From JBFWUW01 sp050247075 (GTDB lineage Bacteria; Planctomycetota; Planctomycetia; Pirellulales; JBFWUW01), in the NCBI GenBank assembly GCA_050247075.1, contig JBFWUW010000004.1, forward strand, positions 62,001 to 126,000: a stretch of 64,000 bases of DNA. Reading direction: 5' to 3'. Position 1 is the stretch's first letter. Each line of letters begins with the position of its first letter. Below the pieces are notes generated by a model, which saw only the letters and a list, made by a program, of their open reading frames with translations, had not been told where the DNA came from and did not search any database. The translations under genes were made by a program, and so were the position numbers. Below are positions 1 to 8,470 of the stretch, piece after piece.

Positions 1-112
1 GCATACCACCTGGTACGACAACCCAGCTATACATCCCGACGTAGCCGGCCAGCAGCAGGGGCAGGCAAATGACGGCTAGGAAAGCGTTTGGAGATTTGGG
101 TCGGTGGGCCAT
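1..112 (-). CDS. Partial small membrane protein, N-terminus only
   Basis: Reading the minus strand from an ATG at 112 gives an open frame that runs off the left end of the window (37 codons visible). It starts MAHRPKSPNAF and continues into a hydrophobic stretch (FLAVICLPLLLAGYVGMY), like a signal anchor or first membrane segment. No family can be assigned from so little sequence. The next 1.4 kb to the right holds only repeats, so this would be the first gene of whatever lies to the left. The membrane segment argues for a real gene, but the fragment is short. Confidence 0.45.
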   Translation of the reverse strand, partial: MAHRPKSPNAFLAVICLPLLLAGYVGMYSWVVVPGGM

Positions 113-255
113 GCAGGCATTGTAGCGGCAAAAAAATGAATCGCGGGCGTCAACGCACTTGCGATCGCAAGGGGATAGTCCCAGATTTCGCGGATGTTGA
201 ATGAAATCTTCCGCAACCTCCTCTCGTGGGGCTGGCGAACGCTTCCAGATCCGCG

Positions 256-303
256 TTACCTGTTCCAAAATTGCCGTGTTTTGGGGGGTTGTGGTACAGG
301 TAA
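256..303. repeat. Palindromic hairpin repeat, element 1
   Basis: The arms TTACCTGTTCCA and TGGTACAGGTAA can pair with a single mismatch around a G/T-rich loop. The first 40 bases are identical to those of the element at 448. Three related elements lie at 30.88-31.10 kb. Each cluster sits beside one copy of the longer repeat described at 541 and 31163. Confidence 0.8.
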
Positions 304-447
304 GCGTAGCCGCGAAGCTCCTGCCTTGCCGGCTTGATGTGCGAATGTCTTTCCGTCGCGAGTTGAAATGCCGAAAGGCAATGGACAATCAGGATCAACG
401 CCAGCCGCAAGGCGGCAGCAATGCCGCTCACGGGGGGCCAATCGGCC

Positions 448-493
448 TTACCTGTTCCAAAATTGCCGTGTTTTGGGGGGTTGTGGTGCAGGT
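448..493. repeat. Palindromic hairpin repeat, element 2
   Basis: Same sequence as the element at 256, with one difference in the first 46 bases (a G for an A in the right arm). The right arm TGGTGCAGGT pairs imperfectly with ACCTGTTCCA. It lies about 50 bp left of the long repeat copy at 541. Confidence 0.8.
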
Positions 494-540
494 TTGCCTG
501 CAAAAAGCGTGACTTTTGGCGGCGCACAGCGGTAGCACCC

Positions 541-934
541 CGCGTGACGACCGCGTTTCAAAAATATGCACAGGCCCCGTGGCACGTACCGGTCGGCGGA
601 GGGAGCGGCGAGAAAGGTCGCGATTCCAAGTTGGCCGAGCAGTCGGCAACGGTAGCCGTAATAAGTGACTCGCCCGGTCGTCAGCCCGCCACGGCCATGC
701 TGTTCGAGCACGCGGTGGACGACGATGCTTGGGCGGTTTGGGGGCTTCGCGCCCGTTGGACGTGCAAAGGCCACGTCGGCGCGCAAAGCCAGACGCTGGC
801 AATTGTACCAGCTAGACTTTGTTTGTAAACTATTAAAATATATAATAAAAATCTATTTTGTCGGCATGCGCCAAGGTCCGAGTAGCCCCGGCGCGACCAA
901 TTCCTTACGCGATCAACACCAGGCCGGCCCGCGC
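541..934. repeat. Long dispersed repeat, copy 1
   Basis: Positions 541-812 align without gaps to 31163-31434. By hand count there are about 30 mismatches in roughly 270 bases, about 89 percent identity. After an AT-rich spacer (about 813-864) a second block of about 60 bases (871-934) matches 31495-31556, with at least one 1-base indel. Both strands are open in several frames, but the aligned peptides change at about as many sites as expected for unconstrained DNA, so coding is not supported. On the minus strand the AT-rich spacer holds TTTACA, 16 bases, then TACAAT, which could act as a promoter reading into the conserved block and toward the hairpins at 448 and 256. Confidence 0.75.
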
Positions 935-1075
935 CGGCGGACGTTTCCAGCGGCAGCGGCTGAAAGTGAGGCGGGTGGCCGGCGATGGTGGGCTTGCTCA
1001 TTGCCCGCGTGTCGTTAGGAGCCTTCCGCACATCCATCAAGGCCTGTTTGCAGACTTGGGCCAAGCGAGCAGCCG

Positions 1076-1357
1076 CCCCGCTCTCGGGCGGCCTGGGCTT
1101 CCGTGGTGGAGGTCATGCAACAGATTTCGTAACATGCATTTCAGCAATACGTTACGTTCCAGACCCAGCCGCCACGGCCACACGCTCAAGTTGTGGGTGT
1201 TCCTGGTTGCCGCCCCACCCCGCTCTCGGGCGGCCTGGGCTTCCGTGGCGGTGGAGGTCATGCACTAGATTTCGTAACATGCATTTCAGCAACATGTTAC
1301 GTTCGAGGCCCAGCCGCCACAGGCACACGCTCAAGTTATGGGTGTCCCTGGTGTCCC
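1076..1357. repeat. Tandem duplication of a 142-bp unit
   Basis: The stretch beginning CCCCGCTCTCGGGCGGCC at 1076 is repeated from 1218, with a period of 142 bp. The two units match closely through a GTAACATGCATTTCAGCAA core to the end of CTCAAGTTNTGGGTGT. In the second unit CGTAACATG (1273-1281) and CATGTTACG (1293-1301) form a perfect 9-bp inverted repeat; in the first unit the right arm is degenerate. No convincing protein is encoded. Confidence 0.8.
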
Positions 1358-1466
1358 CCCTGGTGTCCCTGGTTGCCTATGGGTGTCCCTGGTTGCCGGG
1401 ATGTCCCTGGTTGCCGGGATGTCCCTGGTTGCCGGTGTCCCTGGTTGCCGGTGTCCCTGGTTGCCG
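1341..1466. repeat. Minisatellite of TGTCCCTGGTTGCC units
   Basis: Seven copies of TGTCCCTGG plus one variant (TGTCCCCCCTGG) follow in tandem. Six carry the fuller unit TGTCCCTGGTTGCC, separated by 2 to 6 bases, giving periods of 16 and 18 bp. The array grows out of the end of the second 142-bp duplication unit, whose last bases are the same motif. Likely a slippage-prone tandem array. The periods are far too short for CRISPR. Confidence 0.85.
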
Positions 1467-1582
1467 TAGTTTTCGCGGGCAAAACCGGCTTGGCTACCTG
1501 CTCCACACCGTGATCTGGTCGAGGAAGCGTGGAACAGGAAGCGGCCAGCCGCCAATATCACTGGTCGAGGTAACTTCCCTAA

Positions 1583-2551
1583 TCAGCGATCCGTGTCGGT
1601 GCGAAAGTAGCCGTGCTGCAAGAACCGCAGCGTGCATTCCATGGTTGACTCGTCTTTGATCATGGCGGTATGCATCACCGGCAACACGATAAAGTCGGTG
1701 GCACCAGGCAGGCGGGTAGAGGCGACCGGTACGGTGCCGTCATCGTCGCCAGAAAGCGCCGGGTTCCAGCCTTTGCCGTCGCCTCGTCCGCCCGCGATGA
1801 TGCCAAATTCTCCGGCCGGCACCGCCAATTGGTCCCCCATCTCGTCGGGACCAACCGCCAATTGGGTTGCCGCGGGGCCTAGCAGCGTGTCGTACAAGAA
1901 GTTTCCAGCCCAGGCATCGGCCAAAGGCGAACCATGATTGGGCGGGCCGAGCATGACAATGCGGGCGATCCTGGCGTCTGGTGTTCGGCCCAGTTCCTCG
2001 TCGGTCTCATCGGCCAGGTAGTGGCGAATGACGAGCGAACCCATGCTGTGCCCAACCAGATGAATGCGTTCAATGCCATGCAGATTACGGATAACGCTGG
2101 CCAGGTACTGGGCGTGCTCGGCCAGGTCGCCCTGGGCCGTGGGATACGTAATGGCGAACGTGGAGTAGCCCCCTTCGCGGTGCAGATAGTCGGCAAAGTC
2201 TTGCATGCAGGCGCTTGACCGCATCATGCCGTGCAGCACGATTACAGCCTCGCCCTGCATGGGCGGAATGTTCCGCTCGCGGCGAATTTGGCTCAGCTTG
2301 CGTCGGCAGGCCGCCAAGGAACCCCAGGCATGGCGGACATTCTCGCCATCCAACAGGCGGTAATGCTTCGACAATGTGCCCCATTGAATGCGCCACTCGT
2401 GGAATGCCTGCACATCGGCCCAATACTGCTTGCCGCCCATCGTCCGCAACGGCAAATTGGCTCCCGCCGCCGGCGGTTCCGCCGCCGATAACTGGCCCGC
2501 AAACAAAACGCACAAAGTTAACGCTGCTAACGCTTTGCATTCCCTGATCAT
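1583..2551 (-). CDS. Secreted alpha/beta hydrolase, lipase-like
   Basis: A 322-aa protein if started at the ATG at 2551, which follows GGGGAA and puts a signal peptide at the N-terminus (MIRECKALAALTLCVLFAGQ, cleavage near SAAEP). The frame stays open upstream to 2587. The alpha/beta-hydrolase fold is shown by the oxyanion-hole segment VLHGMMRSS, the nucleophile elbow GHSMG, an acid in DDDGTVPV and a late histidine in VMHTAMI. This order of Ser, Asp, His fits lipases and PGAP1-like esterases. Substrate unknown; probably acts on lipids or esters outside the cytoplasm. It stands alone, with repeats on both sides. Confidence 0.85.
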   Translation of the reverse strand: MIRECKALAALTLCVLFAGQLSAAEPPAAGANLPLRTMGGKQYWADVQAFHEWRIQWGTLSKHYRLLDGENVRHAWGSLAACRRKLSQIRRERNIPPMQGEAVIVLHGMMRSSACMQDFADYLHREGGYSTFAITYPTAQGDLAEHAQYLASVIRNLHGIERIHLVGHSMGSLVIRHYLADETDEELGRTPDARIARIVMLGPPNHGSPLADAWAGNFLYDTLLGPAATQLAVGPDEMGDQLAVPAGEFGIIAGGRGDGKGWNPALSGDDDGTVPVASTRLPGATDFIVLPVMHTAMIKDESTMECTLRFLQHGYFRTDTDR

Positions 2552-2690
2552 GACCGTTCCCCAGCAAAGGCCATCCGTGCTTTTCACAAGCCCCAGAACA
2601 GGGCGGGGTTTGAACGCGGATGTAACAGGAAATGAGGGAGAGTGGCAAGTGAGTTTTGATTGAAAGCGGAAAAGCTGTTAGCGGAGAAGC

Positions 2691-2826
2691 AATCAGCTAT
2701 CAGCTATCGAAGATGAAAGGTCAGTCTTGCAAAATGGAGGATCGCGCGAGGTGGCGCGATGCCGATCCATTCCCGCAGGAAACCCGAATGCTGATAGCTG
2801 ATAGCTGATAGCTAAAAGCTGACAGC
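2691..2826. repeat. Inverted repeat of AGCTGATAGCTGAT units
   Basis: ATCAGCTATCAGCTATC at 2692-2708 is the reverse complement of the GATAGCTGATAGCTGAT series at 2793-2811, which is followed by AGCTGACAGCT to 2826. The arms are 80 bp apart. It belongs to the dispersed AGCTGACAGC family also seen at 4600, 45185, 50718 and 63223. It lies in the 244-bp gap between the hydrolase gene and the ABC permease gene. Confidence 0.7.
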
Positions 2827-2831
2827 TCAAT

Positions 2832-3656
2832 TCACAATGGTGCCGGCAAATCGCGGTGGCAGAAGATAGCCGCGGCGGCGGCGAAAGAAGCCGTGCCGAT
2901 CAGCAGCAAGATGCCATCCAACTGCCACGAGAGTTGCCAGGCGCTTTCTGGCCGCGTGACCAGGATTTGGGGCAGATACGCGCCGTGAAAAGTGAATTGG
3001 GCCAGCCAGCCCAGGCTTTCCGTGGTCCGCGAGACGACTTTGAGGACGAACTCAACCAGATAGAACGAAGCCATGATGCCAATCGCCCGCCAGCGGTAAC
3101 GGTCCCAGGAAGAAACGAGCGTGCTCAAACCGGCCGTGCAAACCGTCAAGGAGAACAAGTTGCCGGCCGCCGGCAAGAACAGCCGGGGAGCGACTTCGGC
3201 CTCCAGGTTAACGGTTGCCAGGCCGACCCTGGTCCCCAGCCAGGCCGCCATGGCCAGCACCGCCGCCCCGGCCACCATCACGGTGATTTGCGTGACCAGC
3301 ACGGCGATTCTGCGGACGGGCTGCGCCAGCAGCATTTCCATCGTGCCGCGTCCTAGTTCGCCCGCCACGGAGTCAGACCCGCGCGAGATGGCCCAAGCGG
3401 CGCTGACGAAATAGACCACCGGGTCGAGATAGGCCATCGACAGCCGACCGGCGTGGGTGGCCAATTCTTCCATGGAAATGCCCGGCAGCTTGCGGAACAT
3501 GGGCGGAATCTTATCGAGCATGTCCTTGAAGTCGGGCAGCTTAATCAGGCTGGTGATCCACACAAACAGCCAGTGAAAGCCGAACATGAGCAGCGCGCAG
3601 CCTAGCAGCGTCAGCCAGGCATCGAGAATGGCCTTGGTCCATAACGCCCGATTCAC
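2832..3656 (-). CDS. ABC-2 type transporter permease
   Basis: A 274-aa integral membrane protein. Hydrophobic segments appear near residues 11-36 (LDAWLTLLGCALLMFGFHWLF), 75-95, around 118-145 (VLVTQITVMVAGAAVLAMAAW), near 165-190 and at the C-terminus (ILLLIGTASFAAAAAIF). The phrase RGTMEMLLAQPVRR after a helix is typical of ABC-2 permeases of the NosY type. Its first codons overlap the end of the upstream ATPase gene by 4 bp, so the two are translationally coupled and form one exporter. Substrate is not visible. Confidence 0.85.
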   Translation of the reverse strand: MNRALWTKAILDAWLTLLGCALLMFGFHWLFVWITSLIKLPDFKDMLDKIPPMFRKLPGISMEELATHAGRLSMAYLDPVVYFVSAAWAISRGSDSVAGELGRGTMEMLLAQPVRRIAVLVTQITVMVAGAAVLAMAAWLGTRVGLATVNLEAEVAPRLFLPAAGNLFSLTVCTAGLSTLVSSWDRYRWRAIGIMASFYLVEFVLKVVSRTTESLGWLAQFTFHGAYLPQILVTRPESAWQLSWQLDGILLLIGTASFAAAAAIFCHRDLPAPL

Positions 3657-4558
3657 GCGGCTTCCTCCGCGGCCGAGTGGTATCGGTCGTAGATCGCCTG
3701 CAAGCCGACCGGCTCGATCTGGACTTCATCTAGCGGTGCCTGGGCCAGCCAGCCCAGCAAGGGGGAGAGTTCGCCCGGAGTCAATATTGTCACCTGCCGG
3801 GCCGTGCCGCCATCGGCGGCCCGCATCGAGATCTGCAGGTCGCCATTGAGCGCGGCGGGGGCTGGGGGCAATTCTCCCATCAGCCGGGCGCGAATCCGGT
3901 GCTGGCGGCGCAGTTCGTGCATGGTCTGCAAGTGAACCAGCCGGCCGCCGCGCAAAATGGCCACGCGGTCGCAGGCTTGTTCCACTTCCGATAACACATG
4001 CGAGGAAAACAGCACCGTGCGGCCAGCATCGCGGGCTTCTCGCACGAGCGTCAAAACTTCGCCTCGGACGGTGGGATCGAGGTTGCTGGTCGGTTCATCG
4101 AGGATCACCAGCGGCGCGGCGGTGGAGAGGACGGCGGCTAGCGCCAGTTTCTGCCGCATGCCGGTCGACATGAACGAGACCTGGCGGGCGAGTTCCAGCT
4201 TCAAGCGTTCGGCCACTTCCAGAGAACGCGCATAGTTGCCATCCCGGCGGACGCGGCTAAAGAACCGCAGCACGCCATACCCGCGCATGTTGCGGAACAG
4301 CCGGGCATCGCCGGGCAGATACGCCACTTTGGCATGGACGGCCGGCGATTGCCGATAGCAATTCAGGCCGTCGATCGTGGCGCTTCCCGAAGTGGGCCGC
4401 AAGAAACCCATTAACAGCCGCAACAAGGTAGTCTTGCCTGCCCCATTCGGCCCCAATAATCCAAACACCTCGCCCCGCTCGACCGTCAGCGAGCAATCTT
4501 CCAAGGCCGCCACCGAGGCGTAGTGCTTGGAGAGCGCGTGTGTGGAAAGAAACGACAA
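3653..4558 (-). CDS. ABC transporter ATP-binding protein
   Basis: A 301-aa ATPase of the CcmA/NatA type. Visible motifs are Walker A GPNGAGKTT near residue 36, an ABC signature in the degenerate form MSTGMRQKLALA, Walker B LVILDEPTSNLDP and the switch histidine in FSSHVLSE. The C-terminal 90 residues are an accessory domain common in ABC-2 exporters. The best start appears to be a TTG at 4558 (SFLSTHALSKHY follows at once); no ATG fits the N-terminus and no clear ribosome binding site is seen. Paired with the downstream permease. Confidence 0.9.
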   Translation of the reverse strand: MSFLSTHALSKHYASVAALEDCSLTVERGEVFGLLGPNGAGKTTLLRLLMGFLRPTSGSATIDGLNCYRQSPAVHAKVAYLPGDARLFRNMRGYGVLRFFSRVRRDGNYARSLEVAERLKLELARQVSFMSTGMRQKLALAAVLSTAAPLVILDEPTSNLDPTVRGEVLTLVREARDAGRTVLFSSHVLSEVEQACDRVAILRGGRLVHLQTMHELRRQHRIRARLMGELPPAPAALNGDLQISMRAADGGTARQVTILTPGELSPLLGWLAQAPLDEVQIEPVGLQAIYDRYHSAAEEAA

Positions 4559-4599
4559 GGTGAAGAAGGGATGAGGTAGGAGGTATGAAAGAAGCGATC

Positions 4600-4660
4600 A
4601 GCGGAGAAGCTGTCAGCCATCAGCTCTTGCATCTTGCTGATGGCTGACAGCTTCTCCGCT
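4600..4660. repeat. Perfect 25-bp inverted repeat, dispersed REP-like element
   Basis: Positions 4600-4624 and 4636-4660 are exact reverse complements over 25 bases, separated by an 11-base loop. The right arm contains GCTGATGGCTGACAGCTTC. It lies in the 172-bp gap between the CPXCG gene and the ABC ATPase gene, both on the minus strand. There is no T-run, so it is better called a REP-like hairpin than an intrinsic terminator. Single-arm relatives occur at 45185, 50718 and 63223. Confidence 0.9.
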
Positions 4661-4730
4661 TCCGCCACTGAAAACTGAACACTTCCAAATCATAGCCCCC
4701 TCATGCCGAATCGGCCACCGGGAGCGGTTT

Positions 4731-4916
4731 CTACTCGGCTTCCGCCCAGACTTGGGCAGCGCCGCGATTGTCGATTTCGACGTGGATGACGTTGGGATGG
4801 CAGCAGACGGGGCAGTCTTCCACGTATTCCTGGCTGGAACCTTGAGACAGATCGAGCGGAATGACAATCTCCTCGCCGCAGGCCGGGCAATCGTAGCTCG
4901 ATTCGTCACGATACAT
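4731..4916 (-). CDS. CPXCG motif-containing cysteine-rich protein
   Basis: A 61-aa soluble protein with two cysteine pairs: CPACGEEIVIPLD near residue 10 and CPVCCHPN near residue 36, the spacing expected for a small zinc ribbon. It matches the CPXCG cysteine-rich family of small bacterial proteins of unknown function. The stop is followed by a hairpin repeat. It starts 44 bp after the stop codon of the copper ATPase gene on the same strand, so the two may be co-transcribed, but a role in copper handling is only a guess from position. Confidence 0.85.
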   Translation of the reverse strand: MYRDESSYDCPACGEEIVIPLDLSQGSSQEYVEDCPVCCHPNVIHVEIDNRGAAQVWAEAE

Positions 4917-4960
4917 GGCATTGGTTCCGCTTATTCGTTTGCGCGCCTGCGCAAGGTTGC

Positions 4961-7375
4961 TTATTCGTTGTCCAGACGCATATTCCGCAACCGTAGCGCG
5001 TTGGCGATGACGGAAACGGAACTAAAACTCATGGCAGCGGCCGCCAGCATGGGATTGAGCAGCAGATGATGCGACAGGGGATACAGGATGCCGGCCGCGA
5101 TGGGAATGCCCAGCGCGTTGTAGATCATGGCGAAGAACAGGTTTTGGCGTATGTTGCGCATGGTGTGCCGGCTGAGTTGCACGGCCTTGGCAATGGCCCG
5201 CAAGTCGCCTTTCACCAAGGTGATGCCGGCCGACTCGATGGCGACGTCGGCACCCGTCCCCATGGCAATGCCCACGTCCGCGGCGGCCAAGGCGGGCGCA
5301 TCGTTGATGCCATCGCCGGCCATGGCAACTTTGGTTCCTTCCGCCTTCAACCGCACCACCCGTTGGTGCTTATCCTCGGGCCGCAATCCGGCCTCGACGC
5401 GGTCGATTCCCAACTGAATGGCCACCTGCCGGGCGGTGTCGACGTTATCACCAGTGAGCATCAAAATTTGCAGCCCCAGCCGATGCAACGATTTGATTGC
5501 GGCGGGCGTAGACTCCTTGATCGGATCGGCGACCGCGAGCAGCCCAGCGCAGCGGGTGTCGATGGCCGCGTAAATGACCGTGCGGCCTTGCCGTTGTAGT
5601 TCAGCAGCCGCGGCATCGACCGCATCCAGGCCAGTCACGCCCCGTTCGGCCAGCCACTTTTTTTGCCCGACCATTACCTGGTGCCCGTCCGCTTGCCCAA
5701 GGACGCCGCTGCCCGTCGTGGAGTTGAACTCCGTGACGGACGGCAGGTTTAGCCCGCGTTGTGTGGCACCGGCGACGATGGCCTGGGCCAGCGGGTGTTC
5801 GCTGTGCTGTTCGACGGCCGCGGCCAGCCGCAGTATTTCATTGGCGTCGAATCCGCCGGCCGGGTGGCAATCGGTCAAAGTCGGATGACCGGCAGTGAGC
5901 GTGCCGGTCTTATCGACGATGAGCGTATCGACTTTTTCCAGCGATTCCAGCACGGCGGCATCTTTGATCAGAATGCCTTCTTGCGAGCCGCGGCCAATCG
6001 CGACCATGATCGACATTGGCGTGGCCAGCCCTAACGCGCAAGGGCAGGCGATAATCAGCACGGCGACCGCATTCACCAAAGCCCAGGCCAAGGCCGGCTG
6101 CCGCGGCTGAACGATGGCCCACACCAAAAAGGTCAGTACGGAAACAGCCAGCACGGCCGGCACGAAGTATCCCGCCACGGTATCGGCGACTTTTTGAATG
6201 GGAGCCCGGCTGCGTTGGGCGTCGGCCACCAGGTTGACGATCTTCGCCAGAACCGTGTGCGGGCCAACCCGTTGGGCCTCGATCAACAACGAGCCCGTGC
6301 CATTGAGCGTGCCGCCGATGACTTCATCGTCGGCATGTTTGGACACCGGGTTGGGCTCGCCGGTCAGCATCGACTCATCGACGGCGCTGCGTCCCTCGAC
6401 AACGCGGCCATCCACGGGGATTTTTTCTCCCGGCCGAATCCGCAATTGGTCCCCTTCCGCGACTTCTTCCAGCGGAACACTCCGTTCCTGGCCATCTTGC
6501 ACGACCAAGGCCGTGTCGGGCACTAGCGATAACAGTTCGCGGATGGCGCTGCCGGTACGCCGGCGGGCACGCAGCTCCAAGACTTGCCCGACCAGCACCA
6601 GCGTAATGATAACAGCGGCAGCCTCGAAATAGACCTCGGCCCGTCCGTGGTGCTTGAAGTCGTCGGGGATCAGGCCAGGCCACAGCACGGCCAACAAGCT
6701 GTACAGAAACGCCGCACCGGTGCCGACGGCAATCAGCGTGAACATATTGAAGTGCCGCGTGACGATCGACCGCCACCCGCGCACGAAGAACGGCCAGCCG
6801 GCCCACAGTACCACCGGGGCGCTCAGCAGCAACTGCGTCCAGACATGGGCGCGGTGTCCCAGCCAGTCAGCCAGGGGGACGCCGATCATCGGCAGCATGG
6901 ACAACAAAAACACGGGCACGGTTAGCGTGGCCGCCATCCACAGGCGGCGAGTCAGGTCGCGCAATTCGGCATCGTCCTCGCCGCCGCCCGCCGTGGGGCG
7001 AGTCGGCTCGAGCGCCATGCCGCAGATGGGGCAACTGCCCGGTTGGTCGCTTTCCACCCCAGGGCACATGGGGCAATAGTAAGCGCTGGTGGGCTTGGGG
7101 CGATTGGCCGTGGACGCCTGGTGAGAACCTTCGCCGCGGCAACAATCGTGGCCAGGTTGAATAACTTGCTGGACCGCGTTTTGGCCTTCACCCCGAGGCA
7201 ACACTTGCAAGGAGTGCAATGGGAGCCCGTGTTCAACACGGGAAGAAGGTTCCGCCCCCGCCATGAACTTTTGGCGGCAACCTGGGCTGCAAAAGTAGAA
7301 CATCTGGCCGTTCCGTTCGGCCTTGAGCGGCGACTTCTCGTCAACCGTCATGCCGCAGATGGGATCGATGGCCAT
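4961..7375 (-). CDS. copA: Copper-translocating P1B-type ATPase with YHS and metal-binding N-terminal domains
   Basis: An 804-aa P-type ATPase. The N-terminus has a YHS domain (DPICGMTVDEKS, FCSPGCRQKF), then a heavy-metal-binding zinc-ribbon-like block (YYCPMCPGVES, PGSCPICGMALEP near residues 98-125). Eight membrane segments follow, with TGEP in the actuator domain, the transmembrane metal site CPC in IACPCALGLATP, phosphorylation site DKTGT, SEHPLAQAI, and GDGINDAPAL. YNALGIPIAAG and SSVSVIANALRLR in the last helices match the Cu(I) subgroup. It should export Cu(I) from the cytoplasm. The YHS plus zinc-ribbon N-terminus replaces the usual HMA domains. Confidence 0.95.
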   Translation of the reverse strand: MAIDPICGMTVDEKSPLKAERNGQMFYFCSPGCRQKFMAGAEPSSRVEHGLPLHSLQVLPRGEGQNAVQQVIQPGHDCCRGEGSHQASTANRPKPTSAYYCPMCPGVESDQPGSCPICGMALEPTRPTAGGGEDDAELRDLTRRLWMAATLTVPVFLLSMLPMIGVPLADWLGHRAHVWTQLLLSAPVVLWAGWPFFVRGWRSIVTRHFNMFTLIAVGTGAAFLYSLLAVLWPGLIPDDFKHHGRAEVYFEAAAVIITLVLVGQVLELRARRRTGSAIRELLSLVPDTALVVQDGQERSVPLEEVAEGDQLRIRPGEKIPVDGRVVEGRSAVDESMLTGEPNPVSKHADDEVIGGTLNGTGSLLIEAQRVGPHTVLAKIVNLVADAQRSRAPIQKVADTVAGYFVPAVLAVSVLTFLVWAIVQPRQPALAWALVNAVAVLIIACPCALGLATPMSIMVAIGRGSQEGILIKDAAVLESLEKVDTLIVDKTGTLTAGHPTLTDCHPAGGFDANEILRLAAAVEQHSEHPLAQAIVAGATQRGLNLPSVTEFNSTTGSGVLGQADGHQVMVGQKKWLAERGVTGLDAVDAAAAELQRQGRTVIYAAIDTRCAGLLAVADPIKESTPAAIKSLHRLGLQILMLTGDNVDTARQVAIQLGIDRVEAGLRPEDKHQRVVRLKAEGTKVAMAGDGINDAPALAAADVGIAMGTGADVAIESAGITLVKGDLRAIAKAVQLSRHTMRNIRQNLFFAMIYNALGIPIAAGILYPLSHHLLLNPMLAAAAMSFSSVSVIANALRLRNMRLDNE

Positions 7376-7441
7376 GAATATATCCCGCTGCCGCCGAAAA
7401 CATTGATTCGCCCAAGAACATTATAGGAAGCGAGTCCAACG

Positions 7442-7476
7442 CCAAAATGGAGGAGGCGATTCCATCGCCGATCCCC
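7442..7476. repeat. Short dispersed hairpin repeat GGAGGCGATTCCATCGCC
   Basis: GGCGAT TCC ATCGCC forms a small stem. It lies in the 102-bp gap between prmC and copA. The same design occurs at 38430, and with GTT/AAC in place of GAT/ATC at 18418, 38455 and 58907. Confidence 0.6.
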
Positions 7477-7477
7477 A

Positions 7478-8362
7478 TTATGCCTGGCGTTGGGCCTGAA
7501 CCACGCGCGGCTGGCCCGCCAGATCCTTGATCGTGGGGACCGGCAGCCAACGGTTGTCCGCGGCAATCATGGCCCGCACGGATGAGTCGATCATGGGGCT
7601 GACTTCCATAAACAACCAGCCGCCAGGCCGCAGCCGCTCGGCGGCCTGGGGCAACAATCGCTCGATGACTTCGGTGCCGCGGGGTCCAGCCTCCAAGGCT
7701 TGCCGCGGCTCCTGGTCTTTGACTTCGGGCGACAAACCGGCAAACTCGGCCGAACTGATATAGGGCGGGTTGCTGACGATAAAATCGAACATCGCTTCCG
7801 CCGGCAGGCCCGCCAGCAAGTCGCCCGTCTGAAAGTTAATGCGGTCCGACACGCCATGTTGGGCCGCATTGGCCTGGGCGACGGCCAGCGCTTGGGGAGA
7901 AATATCGACCGCCGTGACCCTTGCGCCAGGCACATGTCGCGCGGCACACACCGCCAGAATGCCGCTGCCGGTGCCAACATCGGCGATGGCTGGCTGCGCC
8001 ACGGGCGGAACGCTTTGTTTGATGCGGTCCAGCAGGGCCGTAACGACAAATTCCGTCTCGGGCCGGGGGATGAGGACGTCGGAATTGACGCGAAACGACA
8101 GCGAGAAAAACTCGCGACGGCCGACCAAGTAGGCGACGGGCGTCCCCTCGGCGCGGCGGCGAACGAGTTCGCGAAACGCCGTGCGAACGGTCTCGTCGGG
8201 GACTTCCTCGTAGGCGGTGTACAGGGCAATCCGCTGGCAGTTGCGGGCCTCGGCCAGCAAGACCTCGGCATCCAGCCGCGGCGATGCCGCGCCGCGATCC
8301 GTCAGGTATTTGGCGGTCCATAGCAACAGCCGGCCGATCGTCCAAGTCTCGGTCTCTGCCAT
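7478..8362 (-). CDS. prmC: Peptide chain release factor N5-glutamine methyltransferase
   Basis: A 294-aa protein of the PrmC/HemK family, which methylates the GGQ glutamine of release factors RF1 and RF2 using S-adenosylmethionine. The N-terminal helical domain ends near residue 90. The Rossmann methyltransferase domain follows with motif I ADVGTGSGILAV and the catalytic NPPY motif in FIVSNPPYISSAEF. EPRQALEAGPRG after it is characteristic of the family. Length is normal. No strong ribosome binding site precedes the ATG at 8362. The usual neighbour prfA is not present. Confidence 0.93.
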   Translation of the reverse strand: MAETETWTIGRLLLWTAKYLTDRGAASPRLDAEVLLAEARNCQRIALYTAYEEVPDETVRTAFRELVRRRAEGTPVAYLVGRREFFSLSFRVNSDVLIPRPETEFVVTALLDRIKQSVPPVAQPAIADVGTGSGILAVCAARHVPGARVTAVDISPQALAVAQANAAQHGVSDRINFQTGDLLAGLPAEAMFDFIVSNPPYISSAEFAGLSPEVKDQEPRQALEAGPRGTEVIERLLPQAAERLRPGGWLFMEVSPMIDSSVRAMIAADNRWLPVPTIKDLAGQPRVVQAQRQA

Positions 8363-8470
8363 GCTCGATGATCGCCGAAATGGTTCGTGGGAATCCTAAT
8401 CGCCCCATTGTAGAGGCCGTCAGACTACGTCGATAGGTTGCCGGCCGCGAGGCGCGGAAGCCCGCCATTG

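Noticed and set aside
421..828. Open frames on both strands across the long repeat at 541
   Set aside because: The two copies have no gaps, so all frames stay open by chance; amino-acid changes are not fewer than expected and starts are TTG or unsupported.
1341..1466. Short regularly spaced repeats as a CRISPR array
   Set aside because: Period is 16-18 bp with spacers of 2-6 bp; no true spacers and no cas genes.
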